Shown: positions 18,663 to 28,804, counted from the stretch's first letter. The stretch is 64,000 nucleotides of DNA from Sphingomonas endolithica (GCF_025231525.1 NZ_CP103057.1:3730501-3794500); one strand, 5' to 3'. Program-made: numbers and translations. The notes: generated from the letters alone by a model not told the origin.

Positions 18663-18941
18663 ATGCGTCGATATTGTCTTGCCCTGCTGCCTCTGGTGTT
18701 GAGCGGCTGCGTCAGCACCGTGGCGAGCGTCGTCACCGCGCCTGTGAAGGTAGTGAGCAAGGGCGTCGACTGGACCACCACGAGCCAGTCCGAGGCCGAT
18801 CGCAATTACGGCAAGAAGATGCGCAAGGCCGAGGAGCGTGAGGGGCGCGAGCGGAAGAAGGCGGAGAAAGCGTGTCGCAAGGATCCGGCGGCGTGTGGGA
18901 CGTATGATGGGTATCGGGCTGGGCAGCCGCGGGACGATTGA
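18663..18941 (+). CDS. Small charged lipoprotein of unknown function
   Basis: Protein of 92 residues with a lipoprotein signal (LLPLVLSGC), a short hydrophobic stretch (STVASVVTAPVKVVSKGVDW) and a highly charged, probably helical tail rich in Lys, Glu and Arg (KKMRKAEEREGRERKKAEKA), then CRKDPAACGTYDGYR. No named family is recognised. It starts four bases after the phosphodiesterase stop and is probably co-transcribed with it. Confidence 0.75.
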   Translation: MRRYCLALLPLVLSGCVSTVASVVTAPVKVVSKGVDWTTTSQSEADRNYGKKMRKAEEREGRERKKAEKACRKDPAACGTYDGYRAGQPRDD

Positions 18942-18945
18942 TCGG

Positions 18946-19052
18946 CAGTCCCCGGCGGAGGGCGGGGTCCAGGCGTGGCGCAGGGGGTAATTGTCGCTGC
19001 GCATCGTCACTGCGACCTTTCCGACTAGGCCCCGGCCTTCGCCGGGGAGCAG
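18946..19052. repeat. Intergenic inverted repeat, family A copy
   Basis: Arms TCCCCGGCGGAGGGCGGGG and CCCCGGCCTTCGCCGGGGA, about 60 bases apart. Confidence 0.78.
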
Positions 19053-19080
19053 ATGGCGCGCGCACTTTGAGTTTCCGACC

Positions 19081-19186
19081 GTCACCCCGGACTTGTTCCG
19101 GGGTCCACCAAGTGGCTTTCGGTGAGGATAGTGCATCCGGGACAGAGCGTGCGGCACGGTGGACCCCGGACCAAGTCCGGGGTGAC
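19081..19186. repeat. Intergenic inverted repeat, family B copy 4
   Basis: Left arm CCCCGGACTTGTTCCGGGG and right arm CCCCGGACCAAGTCCGGGG. With the preceding element it occupies most of the gap between two convergent genes. Confidence 0.83.
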
Positions 19187-19207
19187 GGTCTATGCTCGGC
19201 CGGGTTG

Positions 19208-19954
19208 CTACTGCTGTCCCAATATCCCGGCGATTGCGCGCAGGGTTTGCGGGTGGAGTTGGACGCCGAGATGGCCCGACCTGATCTCGATGTCGCGGGC
19301 GAGGGGGTCGCCGTCGCTGCGGCAGATGCGGCCGTTGACCAGGCCGTCGCTGCGGCTCCAGATCGCGGTCGAGCGCACCGGCAGCGGAGCGGCGGCTTCG
19401 GCGCTGCGCCGGCGGACCGCGTCGCTGTCGATCCGTTCGCCGGTGAACCATTCGAACGCGCGCCAGACGTTGGTCGCGCGGGGCGATCCGGCAAAGGGCG
19501 AGCTGACGGTGATCACCTCACGGATCATGCCGGGCAGGCGCTGTGCGGCGAGGCGCGCCATGATGCCGCCGAGGCTGATGCCGATCAACGTGACGGGCTG
19601 CCCCGTTTCGGCATGGAGCGCGCGGATCCGGTCGAACAGCCGCTCCGCTTCCGGCCCGACCACGCGCACGCCGGTGTTGCGGCCGAGCCCCCAGCCTTCC
19701 GCGCGATAGCCGAGATCGTTCAGGTAACGGCGCAGCACGAAGTTCGAGCGATCGGCATTGAACAGGCCGGGCAGCAGCAGGATCGGGCGGCCATCGCCGC
19801 GCGGCAGATCCGCCAGCGAAGCGCGGGCGCGAATCAGCGACATCACGGTCAGCGCCGCGCGCGGCAGCTCGGCCGCCCAGAGCAGCTTGGAGGGCGCGCG
19901 CCGATCGCGCACGGGGGTTGTTTCCTGCACCATGCTGGGTGTGATATGACACAT
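19208..19954 (-). CDS. Alpha/beta-fold hydrolase (lipase-like)
   Basis: Protein of up to 248 residues. PILLLPGLFNADRSNFVL is the oxyanion-hole strand and GISLGG the nucleophile elbow (GxSxG, Ser of LIGISLGGIMARLAA); VSSPFAGSPR follows as in lipase-like enzymes, and a late SGHLGVQLHP supplies the likely catalytic His. The first ATG (19954) lies only two bases from the divergent phhA start, so the ATG at 19933 (MVQETTPV) may be used instead. Substrate unknown. Confidence 0.85.
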   Translation of the reverse strand: MCHITPSMVQETTPVRDRRAPSKLLWAAELPRAALTVMSLIRARASLADLPRGDGRPILLLPGLFNADRSNFVLRRYLNDLGYRAEGWGLGRNTGVRVVGPEAERLFDRIRALHAETGQPVTLIGISLGGIMARLAAQRLPGMIREVITVSSPFAGSPRATNVWRAFEWFTGERIDSDAVRRRSAEAAAPLPVRSTAIWSRSDGLVNGRICRSDGDPLARDIEIRSGHLGVQLHPQTLRAIAGILGQQ

Positions 19955-19956
19955 TC

Positions 19957-20814
19957 ATGGCTCACGATACGCACGTTCTCGCAACCGCCCCCAGCGCCGA
20001 CTGGTCGATCCCGCAGGATTGGTCGCACTATACGCCCGAGGAGCATGCGACCTGGGACACGTTGTTCGCGCGGCAGGCGAAACTGCTGCCGGGGCGCGCT
20101 TCCAACGCCTATCTGCGCGGGCTAGACGTGCTCAAGCTCAGCAAGCCCGGCATTCCCGATTTCGAGGAATTGTCCGAACGGCTGATGAAGCTGACCGGGT
20201 GGCAGGTGATCGCGGTGCCGGGGCTGGTGCCGGACGACGTGTTCTTCGATCACATGGCCAATCGCCGCTTCGTCGCGGGCAATTTCATCCGGCGGCCCGA
20301 CCAGCTCGATTACCTGCAGGAGCCGGACGTGTTCCACGACGTTTTCGGCCATGTGCCGATGCTCGCCGATCCGGTGTTCGCCGATTATCTCGAGGCATAT
20401 GGCAAGGGCGGGCAGCGCGCATTGGGGCTTGATGCGCTGAAATATCTCGGCCGGTTATATTGGTATACGGTGGAATTCGGGCTGATCGCGGAGCCCGAGG
20501 GCCTGCGCATCTACGGCTCGGGGATTGTCTCCAGCTTTGCGGAGTCGCGTTTTGCGCTGGACGATCCGAGCCCCAACCGCATCGCCTTCGATCTGGCGCG
20601 GGTGATGCGCACGGAATATCGGATTGACGATTTTCAGCAGAATTACTTCGTCATCCCGAGCTTCGACGAACTGCTGCGCCTGACGGTGGAGACGGACTTC
20701 GCGCCGCTCTACGCCGAACTGAAGGCGCTGCCGGATATCGCGGTGGCGGAGGTGCTGCCGGAGGACGCGCTGATGACGCGCGGGACGCAGGAATATGCGC
20801 TGTCGAAGGGGTGA
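19957..20814 (+). CDS. phhA: Phenylalanine 4-monooxygenase
   Basis: Pterin-dependent, non-haem iron enzyme that hydroxylates phenylalanine to tyrosine, opening phenylalanine to catabolism. The iron ligands are visible as H127 and H132 in PDVFHDVFGHVPM and E173 in YWYTVEFGL. LTGWQVIAVPGLVPDDVFF and YGSGIVSSFAES are further family blocks. The 285-residue length is that of bacterial enzymes lacking the ACT regulatory domain. The pterin recycling dehydratase gene (phhB) is not adjacent. It is divergent from the hydrolase gene with almost no space between. Confidence 0.96.
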   Translation: MAHDTHVLATAPSADWSIPQDWSHYTPEEHATWDTLFARQAKLLPGRASNAYLRGLDVLKLSKPGIPDFEELSERLMKLTGWQVIAVPGLVPDDVFFDHMANRRFVAGNFIRRPDQLDYLQEPDVFHDVFGHVPMLADPVFADYLEAYGKGGQRALGLDALKYLGRLYWYTVEFGLIAEPEGLRIYGSGIVSSFAESRFALDDPSPNRIAFDLARVMRTEYRIDDFQQNYFVIPSFDELLRLTVETDFAPLYAELKALPDIAVAEVLPEDALMTRGTQEYALSKG

Positions 20815-20886
20815 GCTGTCGTTATCTGGCCCCGTCTGGGGGGCGGCGGCCTTGCACCAAATCGAGGGCTTGATGATCTGACTTTT

Positions 20887-21075
20887 ACCCGTTCGTGCTG
20901 AGTAGAGACCGAGTAGGCCGCAGGCCGTATCGAGGGCTCGTATCGAAGCACTGATGGAGCGCGGTATCCCCTGTCCTTCGATACGCCCTCTCGATACGCG
21001 CTTCGCGCTACTCGATGCCTGTCCTGAGCGCCTGCCCTTGCAGGCAGTCGAAGGGGCACCTTAGGACGAACGGGG
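20887..21075. repeat. Intergenic repeat, family C copy 2
   Basis: Inverse-orientation copy of the 9571-9708 element: CCCGTTCGTGCTGAGTAG, then GTAGGCCGCAGGCCGTATCG, ending GGACGAACGGGG after a second arm. It fills much of the 340-base gap between phhA and prmA, in which no gene is seen. Confidence 0.78.
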
Positions 21076-21118
21076 AAGGTGCGGCCCACCTCGCTCGTCA
21101 AGCCGTGGAAGAAAAAGC

Positions 21119-21146
21119 TGGACCCCGGCTCAAGGCCGGGGTGACG
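21119..21146. repeat. Single repeat hairpin, family A type
   Basis: One arm only, ACCCCGGCTCAAGGCCGGGGT, just after the prmA stop codon. It could serve as a transcription end for prmA. Confidence 0.6.
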
Positions 21147-21154
21147 GAATGAGG

Positions 21155-22105
21155 TCAGATATCCAGCGCCCAGCCGTCGCGGCCCTTGGGATCGAAGGGG
21201 CGGTCGGGCACGTAGCGCGTCGCGCCCGCGGTCAGCTTCAGGATGGTCCAGTCGCCGCGGCGGTCGGTTACTTCCAGCGTGCAGCCGCAGGCTTCGAACG
21301 CGGCCACGACTTGGTCGCGTTGCGTGTCGAGCAGACCGGCGAGGATGATCGTCGCGCGGGCATCCGCAACGGCCGCGATCTCGGGCGCCATCGAGACGAG
21401 CGGGCCGGCGAGGATGTTGGCGATGACGAGGTCATAGGGCGCGCGGGCGGTGATCGCGTCGGCGAGTGCGCCGTCGGCGACGATCAGGTCGATGCCGGCG
21501 ACGCTGTTCGCGACCGCATTCTCGCGCGTGACTTGCACTGCCGCCGGGTCGATGTCGGTCGCCATGATCGCCGCCGCCGGCCAGAGGTGTGCAGCGGCAA
21601 AGGCGAGCAGGCCGGTGCCGGTGCCGATATCGATGACGTTCGCGAAGCGGTGGTCGGCGAGGCCGTCGAGCATCTTCAGGCAGCCACTGGTGGTCGCGTG
21701 ATGACCGGTGCCGAAGGCGTTGCCGGCGTCGATCAGGAAGGTGCGGCCGCCCGCGGGGGCCTCGACCGGGTGCGCACTGGTGTGGACGACGAAGCGGCCC
21801 TCGGCGATCGGTTCGAGCCCTGCCTGGCTCATCGCCACCCAATCCTCGGAGACCAGCGGTTCGATCTGCGGCTGGGAGTCGCCGGCGCTCGGCACCAGGG
21901 CCTGGAGCGCGGCGATCATCGCGGCATCGGGTTCTTGCTCGCTATAGGCATCGAGGCGCCAGGTCTCGACATCGTCCTCGACCGTCTCGGTGGTCATGAT
22001 CACCGCGTCGATCGCGAGATCGTCGGCGGCGTCGATTGCTTCGGCTTCCGCGCGCGTGCAGGGCAGGGTGACTTTCCAGGATTCGATCGGCGGGTTAGCG
22101 GACAT
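21155..22105 (-). CDS. prmA: Ribosomal protein L11 methyltransferase
   Basis: SAM-dependent enzyme that trimethylates ribosomal protein L11. The 316-residue protein has the PrmA hallmarks: DAGNAFGTGHHATTSGCL before the SAM loop DIGTGTGLLAFAA, then ATDIDPAAVQVTRENA and the catalytic-site strand VIANILAGPL. The N-terminal substrate-recognition half is shorter and more acidic than in E. coli. It overlaps the upstream SDR gene by 11 bases on the same strand. Confidence 0.94.
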   Translation of the reverse strand: MSANPPIESWKVTLPCTRAEAEAIDAADDLAIDAVIMTTETVEDDVETWRLDAYSEQEPDAAMIAALQALVPSAGDSQPQIEPLVSEDWVAMSQAGLEPIAEGRFVVHTSAHPVEAPAGGRTFLIDAGNAFGTGHHATTSGCLKMLDGLADHRFANVIDIGTGTGLLAFAAAHLWPAAAIMATDIDPAAVQVTRENAVANSVAGIDLIVADGALADAITARAPYDLVIANILAGPLVSMAPEIAAVADARATIILAGLLDTQRDQVVAAFEACGCTLEVTDRRGDWTILKLTAGATRYVPDRPFDPKGRDGWALDI

Positions 22106-22793
22106 AGCTTGCCCCGTTCACGTCGATCACGCCGCCGGTCATCGAGGGTGGCGCCTCCAGCGCGAGGAATTTCGCGGCGGTTGCTACCTCCTCGGGCTGG
22201 GCGACCCGGCCCAGGGGGATGTCGGCGAGCAACTTGTCGCCGCCGCGGCTGGCGAGGTAATCCTCGCCCATGCCGGTCATGGTGAAGCCCGGGCAGATCG
22301 CAAAGGCCAGGATGCCCTCGGCGGCATAGCCGCGGGCGATGCTCTTGGTCATCGCCACCATGCCGGCCTTGGACGCGGCATAATGCCAGTGCGCGGGCGA
22401 ATCACCGCGATAGGCGGCGCGGCTGGCGATGTTGACGATGCGGCCGGGGGCGTGGCGCTGCTGCCAATGCGCCACCGCCAGGCGGCACAATTCGGCCGAG
22501 GCGGTAAGATTGATGCGCATCGTGCGCTCCCATTCGGCGACCCATTCGTCGTGCGGACGATCGAGCGGGTTGGCGTCGAACACGCCGGCATTGTTGATCA
22601 GCACGTCGATCCGGCCATCGAGCCGATCCAGCGCCGACTGCCATAGCGCCTGCGGTGCTGCGGGATCGCTGAAGTCGGCGGGAATGCCGCTGGTCGTGCC
22701 GTGGCCGACGAGCGCGACGTCAGGCAAATCGAGCGCCTTTGCGATCGCCGCGCCGATGCCCCGGCTGCTGCCGGTGAGGAGGATGTTGGTCAT
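22095..22793 (-). CDS. Short-chain dehydrogenase/reductase (FabG-like)
   Basis: SDR of 232 residues. Cofactor loop TGSSRGIGAAIAKAL, INNAGVFD, catalytic Ser in NIASRAAYRG, and YAASKAG carrying the catalytic Tyr and Lys. The C-terminus GGVIDVNGASYV is typical of the classical FabG-like group. The substrate cannot be told from sequence. It is first in a two-gene unit with prmA, overlapping it by 11 bases; whether the link is functional is unknown. Confidence 0.88.
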   Translation of the reverse strand: MTNILLTGSSRGIGAAIAKALDLPDVALVGHGTTSGIPADFSDPAAPQALWQSALDRLDGRIDVLINNAGVFDANPLDRPHDEWVAEWERTMRINLTASAELCRLAVAHWQQRHAPGRIVNIASRAAYRGDSPAHWHYAASKAGMVAMTKSIARGYAAEGILAFAICPGFTMTGMGEDYLASRGGDKLLADIPLGRVAQPEEVATAAKFLALEAPPSMTGGVIDVNGASYVR

Positions 22794-22871
22794 GGGGGCG
22801 GGGCATATCGCGTGGGGCAGCGTGGCGCCAGCACTGCGATGGGGCTGAAACTACTTGGATCGCTATCCACA

Positions 22872-23002
22872 TCCTCCCCCGCCAGGGGGGGTGCCGCCGA
22901 AGGGGCGGAGGGGGAGGTAAGCGGCGGCGTCTCCAACAGAGTACGTCACTTACCGCGCCCTCCGTCACGCTGCGCGTGCCACCTCCCCCTGGCGGGGGAG
23001 GA
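22872..23002. repeat. Intergenic inverted repeat, family D
   Basis: Arms TCCTCCCCCGCCAGGGGG and CCCCTGGCGGGGGAGGA about 95 bases apart. Together with the family C part-copy it accounts for most of the 406-base gap between the SDR and chemoreceptor genes; no gene is seen there. Confidence 0.8.
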
Positions 23003-23028
23003 TTAGAGCGAGTCGACCTAACGTTTTT

Positions 23029-23119
23029 CGATAGCTTGTATCGGAGCACCTAGAGCGCGCGCCTGTCCTTCGATACGCCTTCTCGGTACGCTACTCGATG
23101 GCTACTCAGGACGAACGGA
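23029..23119. repeat. Intergenic repeat, family C partial copy
   Basis: Contains CCTTCGATACGCCTTCTCG, CTACTCGATGGCTACTCAG and GGACGAACGGA, matching one half of the 20.9 kb element. Confidence 0.6.
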
Positions 23120-23199
23120 GGGTGGGGCGGACGGCGGGCGCGGGACGCGGGAGCGGGAGCGGGAGCATGCGTCGCACAACGACCTCGCATCACGTTCCA

Positions 23200-24570
23200 T
23201 CAAGCGGCTTCATGCTCCGAAAAGCGATCCGCCGCTTCCTTCAGGCTGCCGAGGCGATCGTTCACGGCGCCGAAATCGCGTTCCAGCAGGTCGATCTCGC
23301 TCGCCACGCCTTCGGTATCCTCGCGGATCATGGCGATGGTGGTGGACATCGAATCGGCAGCCAACGCGGTTTCGTCCACGGCGGCGGTGATGGCGGTGAC
23401 GGTGCGTGCCTGCACTTCCATCGCGCGGCGCATGCGATCGGCGGAATGCTGCGCCTCCGCCGCGGTTTCCTTGATCGAGGCGTTGGTGGCGACGGTCGAG
23501 CGGGTGGCGGATTGGATCGCCGCGATCTTGGCGGCGATATCGTCGGTGGCGCGCGCGGTCTGGTTGGCCAGGCTCTTCACTTCCTGCGCGACGACGGCAA
23601 AGCCGCGTCCGGCATCACCGGCACGCGCCGCCTCGATCGTCGCGTTCAGCGCGAGCAGATTGGTCTGGCCGGCGATGGTGCGGATCAGGCCGAGGATCGA
23701 TTCGATCGACTTGGCATGCTCGCTCAGCGTCTCCGACATGCCGACCGCTTCGCCGGCCTGGGTCGAGGCGCGGCCGGCGATCTCGGTCGCGGCTTCCACC
23801 TCATGGCGCGCGTCTTCGATCGCCCGGATCAGCCCGGAGGCGATCTGCGCCGCCTCCCGCATGGCGACGGCCGATTGCTCGGCGGCGGACGCCACTTGCG
23901 AGGTCTTGCCGAACATGCCGCGGGTCGAGGTGGATGCACCATGCGCCTGGTCGCGGATGCGCAGGCCGAGGCTTGCCGTGCCGTCGATCGATTCACCGAT
24001 CTCGGCGCGGAAGCGGTCGGTGCGCTTGGCCCGCGCTTGTTGCGCGCGCTGTGCATCGCGCTTGCCCAGATGCGTGCTCATCACGTCGGCTTCGACCTGG
24101 GCCAGGCGCTGGATGACGTCGGCCAGTTTCCGGATACGCGCGGCATCGTCGCCGAGCTTCTCCGCCACGATCTTCAATGTCTCGCTATGCGCGAAACTGA
24201 GCGAGGAGAGCAGGGCAGCGAGCGGTATGTCGGCCTCATAGGCTTGGCTCGCATGACCCATGGCCATCATCATCCACGCATCGCCGAACGGTTCGGCATA
24301 TTTGACGCGGGTATACAGCGCGCTCTTGGCGACGCGCTTGGCGCGCAGCGCGGTATCGAACAGGGGCACGAGGTGTGCGGTGACGGGTAGCGACAGATAA
24401 TAGTCCCAGAAGCTGCCCGAGATCGTAGCTTCCGATCCCGCGGTCAGCCGGGCGATCTCCGCCGCGGCATCGGCGATGCTGCCGTCCCAATCGTAATCGG
24501 CGACGCGCGCCGCTGCCGACCGTGCCCCGCCGCTCCAGCCGCCGAGCATGCCTGGCTCGCTTTGTGGCAT
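23200..24570 (-). CDS. Soluble methyl-accepting chemotaxis-type protein, copy 1
   Basis: Cytoplasmic receptor of 456 residues with no transmembrane segment. The C-terminal half is an MCP signalling hairpin; its tip holds [20 protein letters not shown] and the following [18 protein letters not shown]. The N-terminal 180 residues are helical ([40 protein letters not shown]) and resemble a diverged protoglobin sensor; the His expected to bind haem is not in its usual place. GGGGA lies seven bases before ATG 24570. It follows its paralogue by 21 bases, so the two likely form one operon. No che genes are nearby. Confidence 0.85.
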   Translation of the reverse strand: MPQSEPGMLGGWSGGARSAAARVADYDWDGSIADAAAEIARLTAGSEATISGSFWDYYLSLPVTAHLVPLFDTALRAKRVAKSALYTRVKYAEPFGDAWMMMAMGHASQAYEADIPLAALLSSLSFAHSETLKIVAEKLGDDAARIRKLADVIQRLAQVEADVMSTHLGKRDAQRAQQARAKRTDRFRAEIGESIDGTASLGLRIRDQAHGASTSTRGMFGKTSQVASAAEQSAVAMREAAQIASGLIRAIEDARHEVEAATEIAGRASTQAGEAVGMSETLSEHAKSIESILGLIRTIAGQTNLLALNATIEAARAGDAGRGFAVVAQEVKSLANQTARATDDIAAKIAAIQSATRSTVATNASIKETAAEAQHSADRMRRAMEVQARTVTAITAAVDETALAADSMSTTIAMIREDTEGVASEIDLLERDFGAVNDRLGSLKEAADRFSEHEAA

Positions 24571-24591
24571 CCGATCATCCCCTCATCCGCC

Positions 24592-25950
24592 TCATGCAGC
24601 AACTTTGGCGACGAATTCGCCCGCGCTGTTCTTGAGTGTTCCCAGCCGGCCTTCGAGCGAATCGAAGCCGCGGCCGACCGTGTCGATCTCCGATGCCACG
24701 CTTTCGGTGTCCTCGCGAATCGCCGCGATCGTATTCGACATCGAATCGGCGGCGAGCGCCGTTTCGTCCACGGCCGCGGTGATCGCGGTCACCGTCTGCG
24801 CCTGCGCCTCCATGGCGAAGCGGATGCGGTTGGCGCTTTCCTGCACTTCGGCGACGGTCGCCTTGATCCCGGCATTGGTATCGACGGTCGAGCGGGTGGC
24901 GGACTGGATCGCAGCGATCTTGGCGGCGATGTCGTCGGTGGCGCGCGCGGTCTGGTTGGCTAGCGATTTCACTTCCTGCGCCACCACTGCAAAGCCGCGT
25001 CCGGCGTCGCCGGCACGCGCCGCCTCGATCGTGGCGTTGAGCGCGAGTAGGTTGGTCTGGCCGGCAATGTCGCGGATCAGCCCCAGGATCGATTCGATCG
25101 ACTTGGCGTGATCGCTCAGCGCCTCGGACATCCCGACCGCGACGCCGGCCTGGCCGGAGGCGCGGGTGGCGATCTCGCGCGCGGCATCCACTTCGATCCG
25201 CGCATCCTCGATCGCGCGGATCAGCCCGGCGGCGGTGTGCGCCGCCTCGCGCATGGCGACGGCGGATTGCTCGGCGGCGGCGGCGACTTCGGATGTCTTG
25301 CCCAGCATGCCGCGCGCGGCGCTGGAGGTGTGCAGCGATTGCTTGCGCAGCACCGCGCTCTCGTCGGTGGCATCTTCCACCATCGTGGCGATGCCATCGC
25401 GGAACTCGCTGGCCAATTGGTCGCGTTCGCGCCGTGCGGCATGCTGGCGGAAGGCACTGTAGATCTCGACCGTGATGTCGCTTTCCAGGCCGCTGAGCCG
25501 CAACACGGTATCGATGAAGTCGGGCAGGCGCGGATCGTCGGCCGGGACTTCGCGTAGCAGGACGGCCATCGCGGCGCGGTCGCTGGCGCACGTCATCGAC
25601 AGCAGGGCCATCGGCGAGGCGCCGGCGGCATAGCCCGAGGCGACCGAGCGCTCCATCGATTCGACCCAGGCGCGACCGCTGACGTCGCAGAAGCGATTGC
25701 GCAGATAGGTGGCGCCGAGTTGCAGCATCTTGGCTTCCTCATGCGGCTGCCAGTCGCGTGCGCCGGGGCTGGCGCGGCGCCATTGCTCCCAGAAGGCGCC
25801 GGCCAGGGCCTCGCCGTGGGGCTCCAGGATCGCCCAGACGGTCCGGCCGCGCTCCTCCAGCGTGCCGTCGAAATCGAAGGCGCGCAGCCGCGCCTGCATG
25901 TCGATCGTCGCTGCGATCGTTCCGGGCACGGGTAGGGTCTGGTCGAGCAA
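24592..25950 (-). CDS. Soluble methyl-accepting chemotaxis-type protein, copy 2
   Basis: Paralogue of the downstream receptor; the hairpin tips are nearly identical ([20 protein letters not shown]). The N-terminus ([40 protein letters not shown]) again resembles a helical protoglobin-like sensor without an obvious haem His. The start is uncertain: the frame is open back to 26148, into the sdhC leader. TTG 25950 is chosen because GGAG sits eight bases upstream and the resulting 452 residues match the paralogue's length; GTG 25959 is the alternative. No membrane segment. Confidence 0.8.
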   Translation of the reverse strand: MLDQTLPVPGTIAATIDMQARLRAFDFDGTLEERGRTVWAILEPHGEALAGAFWEQWRRASPGARDWQPHEEAKMLQLGATYLRNRFCDVSGRAWVESMERSVASGYAAGASPMALLSMTCASDRAAMAVLLREVPADDPRLPDFIDTVLRLSGLESDITVEIYSAFRQHAARRERDQLASEFRDGIATMVEDATDESAVLRKQSLHTSSAARGMLGKTSEVAAAAEQSAVAMREAAHTAAGLIRAIEDARIEVDAAREIATRASGQAGVAVGMSEALSDHAKSIESILGLIRDIAGQTNLLALNATIEAARAGDAGRGFAVVAQEVKSLANQTARATDDIAAKIAAIQSATRSTVDTNAGIKATVAEVQESANRIRFAMEAQAQTVTAITAAVDETALAADSMSNTIAAIREDTESVASEIDTVGRGFDSLEGRLGTLKNSAGEFVAKVAA

Positions 25951-26018
25951 GGATGTCACTCCGGATGAGGCACCGGGTGTACGCCGGCTGTTCCCGCGTT
26001 CGTCTACAGCCGATTTGG

Positions 26019-26033
26019 TTAAGAGGGGGTTAG
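26019..26033. promoter_or_regulatory. Possible CtrA-type binding site
   Basis: TTAA-N7-TTAG, one base from the TTAA-N7-TTAA consensus of the cell-cycle regulator CtrA. It lies about 70 bases upstream of the chemoreceptor pair and about 100 upstream of sdhC. CtrA often controls motility genes in alphaproteobacteria, so the receptor pair is the more likely target. Weak, motif-only evidence. Confidence 0.3.
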
Positions 26034-26132
26034 AAGGCGAAAGCGGCCGCGTCGCAACGCTTGCATCACCGCGCATGCCGACTAATAGGTCGGGCTTCGT
26101 CCCGTTCAGGGGCCTGCTAGAGGATCTGCCCC

Positions 26133-26540
26133 TTGGCCACCCGACCATCGACCCGCCCGCTCAGCCCCCATTTGATGCACGTAAAGTGGCCGATCAACAT
26201 GGTCGTGTCGATCGTGCACCGCGCGACCGGCAGCGGGATGGCGACGGTCGGCACTGCGTTGCTGGTCTGGTGGCTGGCAGCGCTTGCCGCGGGCAAGGAA
26301 GCGCATGATTATTTCTGGTCGTGGTTCACCGGCAGCTGGGCGCCGCTCGGCTATCTGTTCGGCATCGGGCTGACGCTGTCGCTGTTCCAGCACATGGCGA
26401 GCGGCGTGCGCCACTTCTTCATGGATGTCGGCGCGAATTACGAGCTGAAGGGCAACCGGATGAGCGCCTGGGCGACCTTTGCCTTCTCGCTGACCGCGAC
26501 GATCCTGTACTGGGCGTATCTGACGATGGGGAAGAACTGA
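26133..26540 (+). CDS. sdhC: Succinate dehydrogenase cytochrome b556 subunit
   Basis: Membrane anchor subunit of complex II, 135 residues. The N-terminal [20 protein letters not shown] and HRATGSGM motifs are those of SdhC; three membrane helices follow, with the haem-binding His in [15 protein letters not shown]. The start is TTG 26133, with AGAGGA eight bases upstream, which gives the conserved N-terminus. The stop overlaps the sdhD start by one base. Confidence 0.93.
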   Translation: MATRPSTRPLSPHLMHVKWPINMVVSIVHRATGSGMATVGTALLVWWLAALAAGKEAHDYFWSWFTGSWAPLGYLFGIGLTLSLFQHMASGVRHFFMDVGANYELKGNRMSAWATFAFSLTATILYWAYLTMGKN

Positions 26541-26926
26541 TGGGTACGGGCACCAAGATCGGCATCGTCCGCGGCCTGGGCAGTGCCAAGCAGGGCACCG
26601 GGCATTGGTGGCACCAGCGGCTGACCGCGGGTGGCAACCTGTTCCTGATGCTGTGGTTCATGCTCGCGGTCGCGCACGTCCCGTCATATGATTATGCGGC
26701 GTTGCGCCTGTGGCTGTCGTCGGCATGGGTGGCAATCCCGCTGATCCTGCTTATCTTCAGCGTGTTCTACCACTTCCGGCTCGGGCTGCAGGTGGTGATC
26801 GAGGATTACCAGCATGGCCAGAGCCGCGTGATGCTGATGATCCTGCTCAACTTCTTCACCTTTGCGGCCGCCGGGGTCGCCATCTTCTCGATCCTCAAGG
26901 TCGCGTTCATCGGGGTCCCTAAATAA
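26540..26926 (+). CDS. sdhD: Succinate dehydrogenase membrane anchor subunit
   Basis: Second membrane anchor of complex II, 128 residues with three helices (about 32-52, 60-80 and 95-120). [20 protein letters not shown] is the usual alphaproteobacterial SdhD N-terminus and [17 protein letters not shown] holds residues near haem and the quinone site. It overlaps both neighbours by one base, so translation of sdhC, sdhD and sdhA is closely coupled. Confidence 0.93.
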   Translation: MGTGTKIGIVRGLGSAKQGTGHWWHQRLTAGGNLFLMLWFMLAVAHVPSYDYAALRLWLSSAWVAIPLILLIFSVFYHFRLGLQVVIEDYQHGQSRVMLMILLNFFTFAAAGVAIFSILKVAFIGVPK

Positions 26927-28728
26927 TGGCCGAAGCGTACAAGATCATCGACCATGTCTACGACGCGGTGGTCGTTGGTGCCGGGGGCTCAGGCCTCCGC
27001 GCGGTTATGGAATGCGCGCAGAACGGCCTGAAGACGGCCTGCATCACCAAGGTGTTCCCGACGCGCAGCCACACGGTCGCCGCGCAGGGTGGCATCGCCG
27101 CGAGCCTGGGCAACAATTCGCCCGATCACTGGACCTGGCACATGTACGACACCGTCAAGGGGTCGGACTGGCTGGGCGACCAGGACGCGATCGAATATAT
27201 GGTGCGCGAGGCGCCGGCCGCAGTGTACGAGCTGGAACATGCCGGCGTGCCATTCAGCCGCAACGATGACGGCACGATCTACCAGCGTCCGTTCGGCGGC
27301 CACATGCAGAACATGGGCGAGGGGCCTCCCGTACAGCGCACCGCCGCGGCGGCCGATCGTACCGGCCATGCCATGTTGCACGCTTTGTACCAGCAGAGCC
27401 TGAAGTACGACGCAGACTTCTACGTCGAATATTTCGCGATCGACCTGATCATGGAGAACGGCGTGTGCAAGGGCGTGATCGCTTTGTGCATGGACGACGG
27501 CTCGCTCCACCGTTTCCGCTCGCACCAAGTGGTGCTGGCGACCGGCGGCTATGGCCGCTGCTATTTCTCGGCGACCTCGGCGCATACCTGCACCGGCGAC
27601 GGCAATGCGATGGTGCTGCGCGCCGGCCTGCCACTGCAGGACATGGAGTTCGTCCAGTTCCACCCGACCGGCATCTACGGCGCGGGCGTGCTGATCACCG
27701 AGGGTGCGCGCGGCGAGGGCGGGTATCTGACCAATTCCGAAGGCGAGCGCTTCATGGAGCGTTATGCCCCGTCGGCCAAGGATCTGGCGTCGCGTGACGT
27801 GGTCTCGCGATCGATGGCGATGGAGATGCGCGAAGGCCGGGGCGTCGGCAACAATGGCGACCATATCTGGCTGCATCTCGACCATATCGATCCCAAGGTG
27901 CTGCACGAGCGGCTGCCGGGCATCACCGAGACGGGCAAGGTCTTTGCCGGGGTCGATCTCACGCGCCAGCCGCTGCCGGTCACCCCGACCGTGCATTACA
28001 ACATGGGCGGCATCCCGACCAATTATCACGGCGAAGTGGTCCATCTGAAGGATGGCGATCCCGACGCGGTCGTCCCCGGCCTGTTCGCGGTCGGCGAAGC
28101 GGCGTGCGTGTCGGTGCACGGCGCCAACCGGCTCGGCTCCAACTCGCTGATCGATCTCGTGGTGTTCGGCCGTGCGACCGGCAAGCGCATCGCCGAGATC
28201 ATGAAGCCGGGCACGCCGCACGATCCGGTGGTCAAGGCCGCCGACGAGTTCGCGCTCGGCCGGCTCGATCACTTCCGCCAGTCCAAGGGCAGCGCCACCA
28301 CGGCGGGCCTGCGTCTCGACATGCAGCGCACGATGCAGAAGCATTGCGCGGTGTTCCGCGACAATGCGCTGCTGGGCGAAGGCCGCACCAAGATCGGCGC
28401 GACCTATGCGCAGCTTGGCGATATCGGCATCACCGATCGCTCGCTCATCTGGAACACCGATCTGGTCGAGACGATGGAGCTCGACAATCTGATGGCGCAG
28501 GCGGTGACCACGGTGGAATCCGCTGCCAACCGGACCGAAAGCCGCGGCGCCCACGTCAACGAGGATTATCCCGACCGCAACGATGCGGAATGGATGGTGC
28601 ACTCGACGGTGACGTTCGATGGCTGGGGTGGGAAGGGCGGCACCAGCACGCTCGGCACGCGTCCGGTGCACGATTACACGCTGACCGACGATGTCGAGTA
28701 TATCAAGCCGAAGAAGCGGGTGTACTGA
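26926..28728 (+). CDS. sdhA: Succinate dehydrogenase flavoprotein subunit
   Basis: Catalytic subunit of complex II: oxidises succinate to fumarate on covalently bound FAD. The 600-residue protein shows the dinucleotide loop [16 protein letters not shown], the FAD-linking His in [17 protein letters not shown], active-site segments [20 protein letters not shown] and [11 protein letters not shown], and the C-terminal [15 protein letters not shown]. Complete and of normal length. The iron-sulfur subunit does not follow directly; it lies 5.3 kb downstream. Confidence 0.97.
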   Translation: MAEAYKIIDHVYDAVVVGAGGSGLRAVMECAQNGLKTACITKVFPTRSHTVAAQGGIAASLGNNSPDHWTWHMYDTVKGSDWLGDQDAIEYMVREAPAAVYELEHAGVPFSRNDDGTIYQRPFGGHMQNMGEGPPVQRTAAAADRTGHAMLHALYQQSLKYDADFYVEYFAIDLIMENGVCKGVIALCMDDGSLHRFRSHQVVLATGGYGRCYFSATSAHTCTGDGNAMVLRAGLPLQDMEFVQFHPTGIYGAGVLITEGARGEGGYLTNSEGERFMERYAPSAKDLASRDVVSRSMAMEMREGRGVGNNGDHIWLHLDHIDPKVLHERLPGITETGKVFAGVDLTRQPLPVTPTVHYNMGGIPTNYHGEVVHLKDGDPDAVVPGLFAVGEAACVSVHGANRLGSNSLIDLVVFGRATGKRIAEIMKPGTPHDPVVKAADEFALGRLDHFRQSKGSATTAGLRLDMQRTMQKHCAVFRDNALLGEGRTKIGATYAQLGDIGITDRSLIWNTDLVETMELDNLMAQAVTTVESAANRTESRGAHVNEDYPDRNDAEWMVHSTVTFDGWGGKGGTSTLGTRPVHDYTLTDDVEYIKPKKRVY

Positions 28729-28804
28729 GCGGACGACGACAGTAGCGGGGGGGAAGCTTCGCGCTTCAATGCGTTTGGCAACCCGGTATGCCACCTCGCA
28801 ATCC

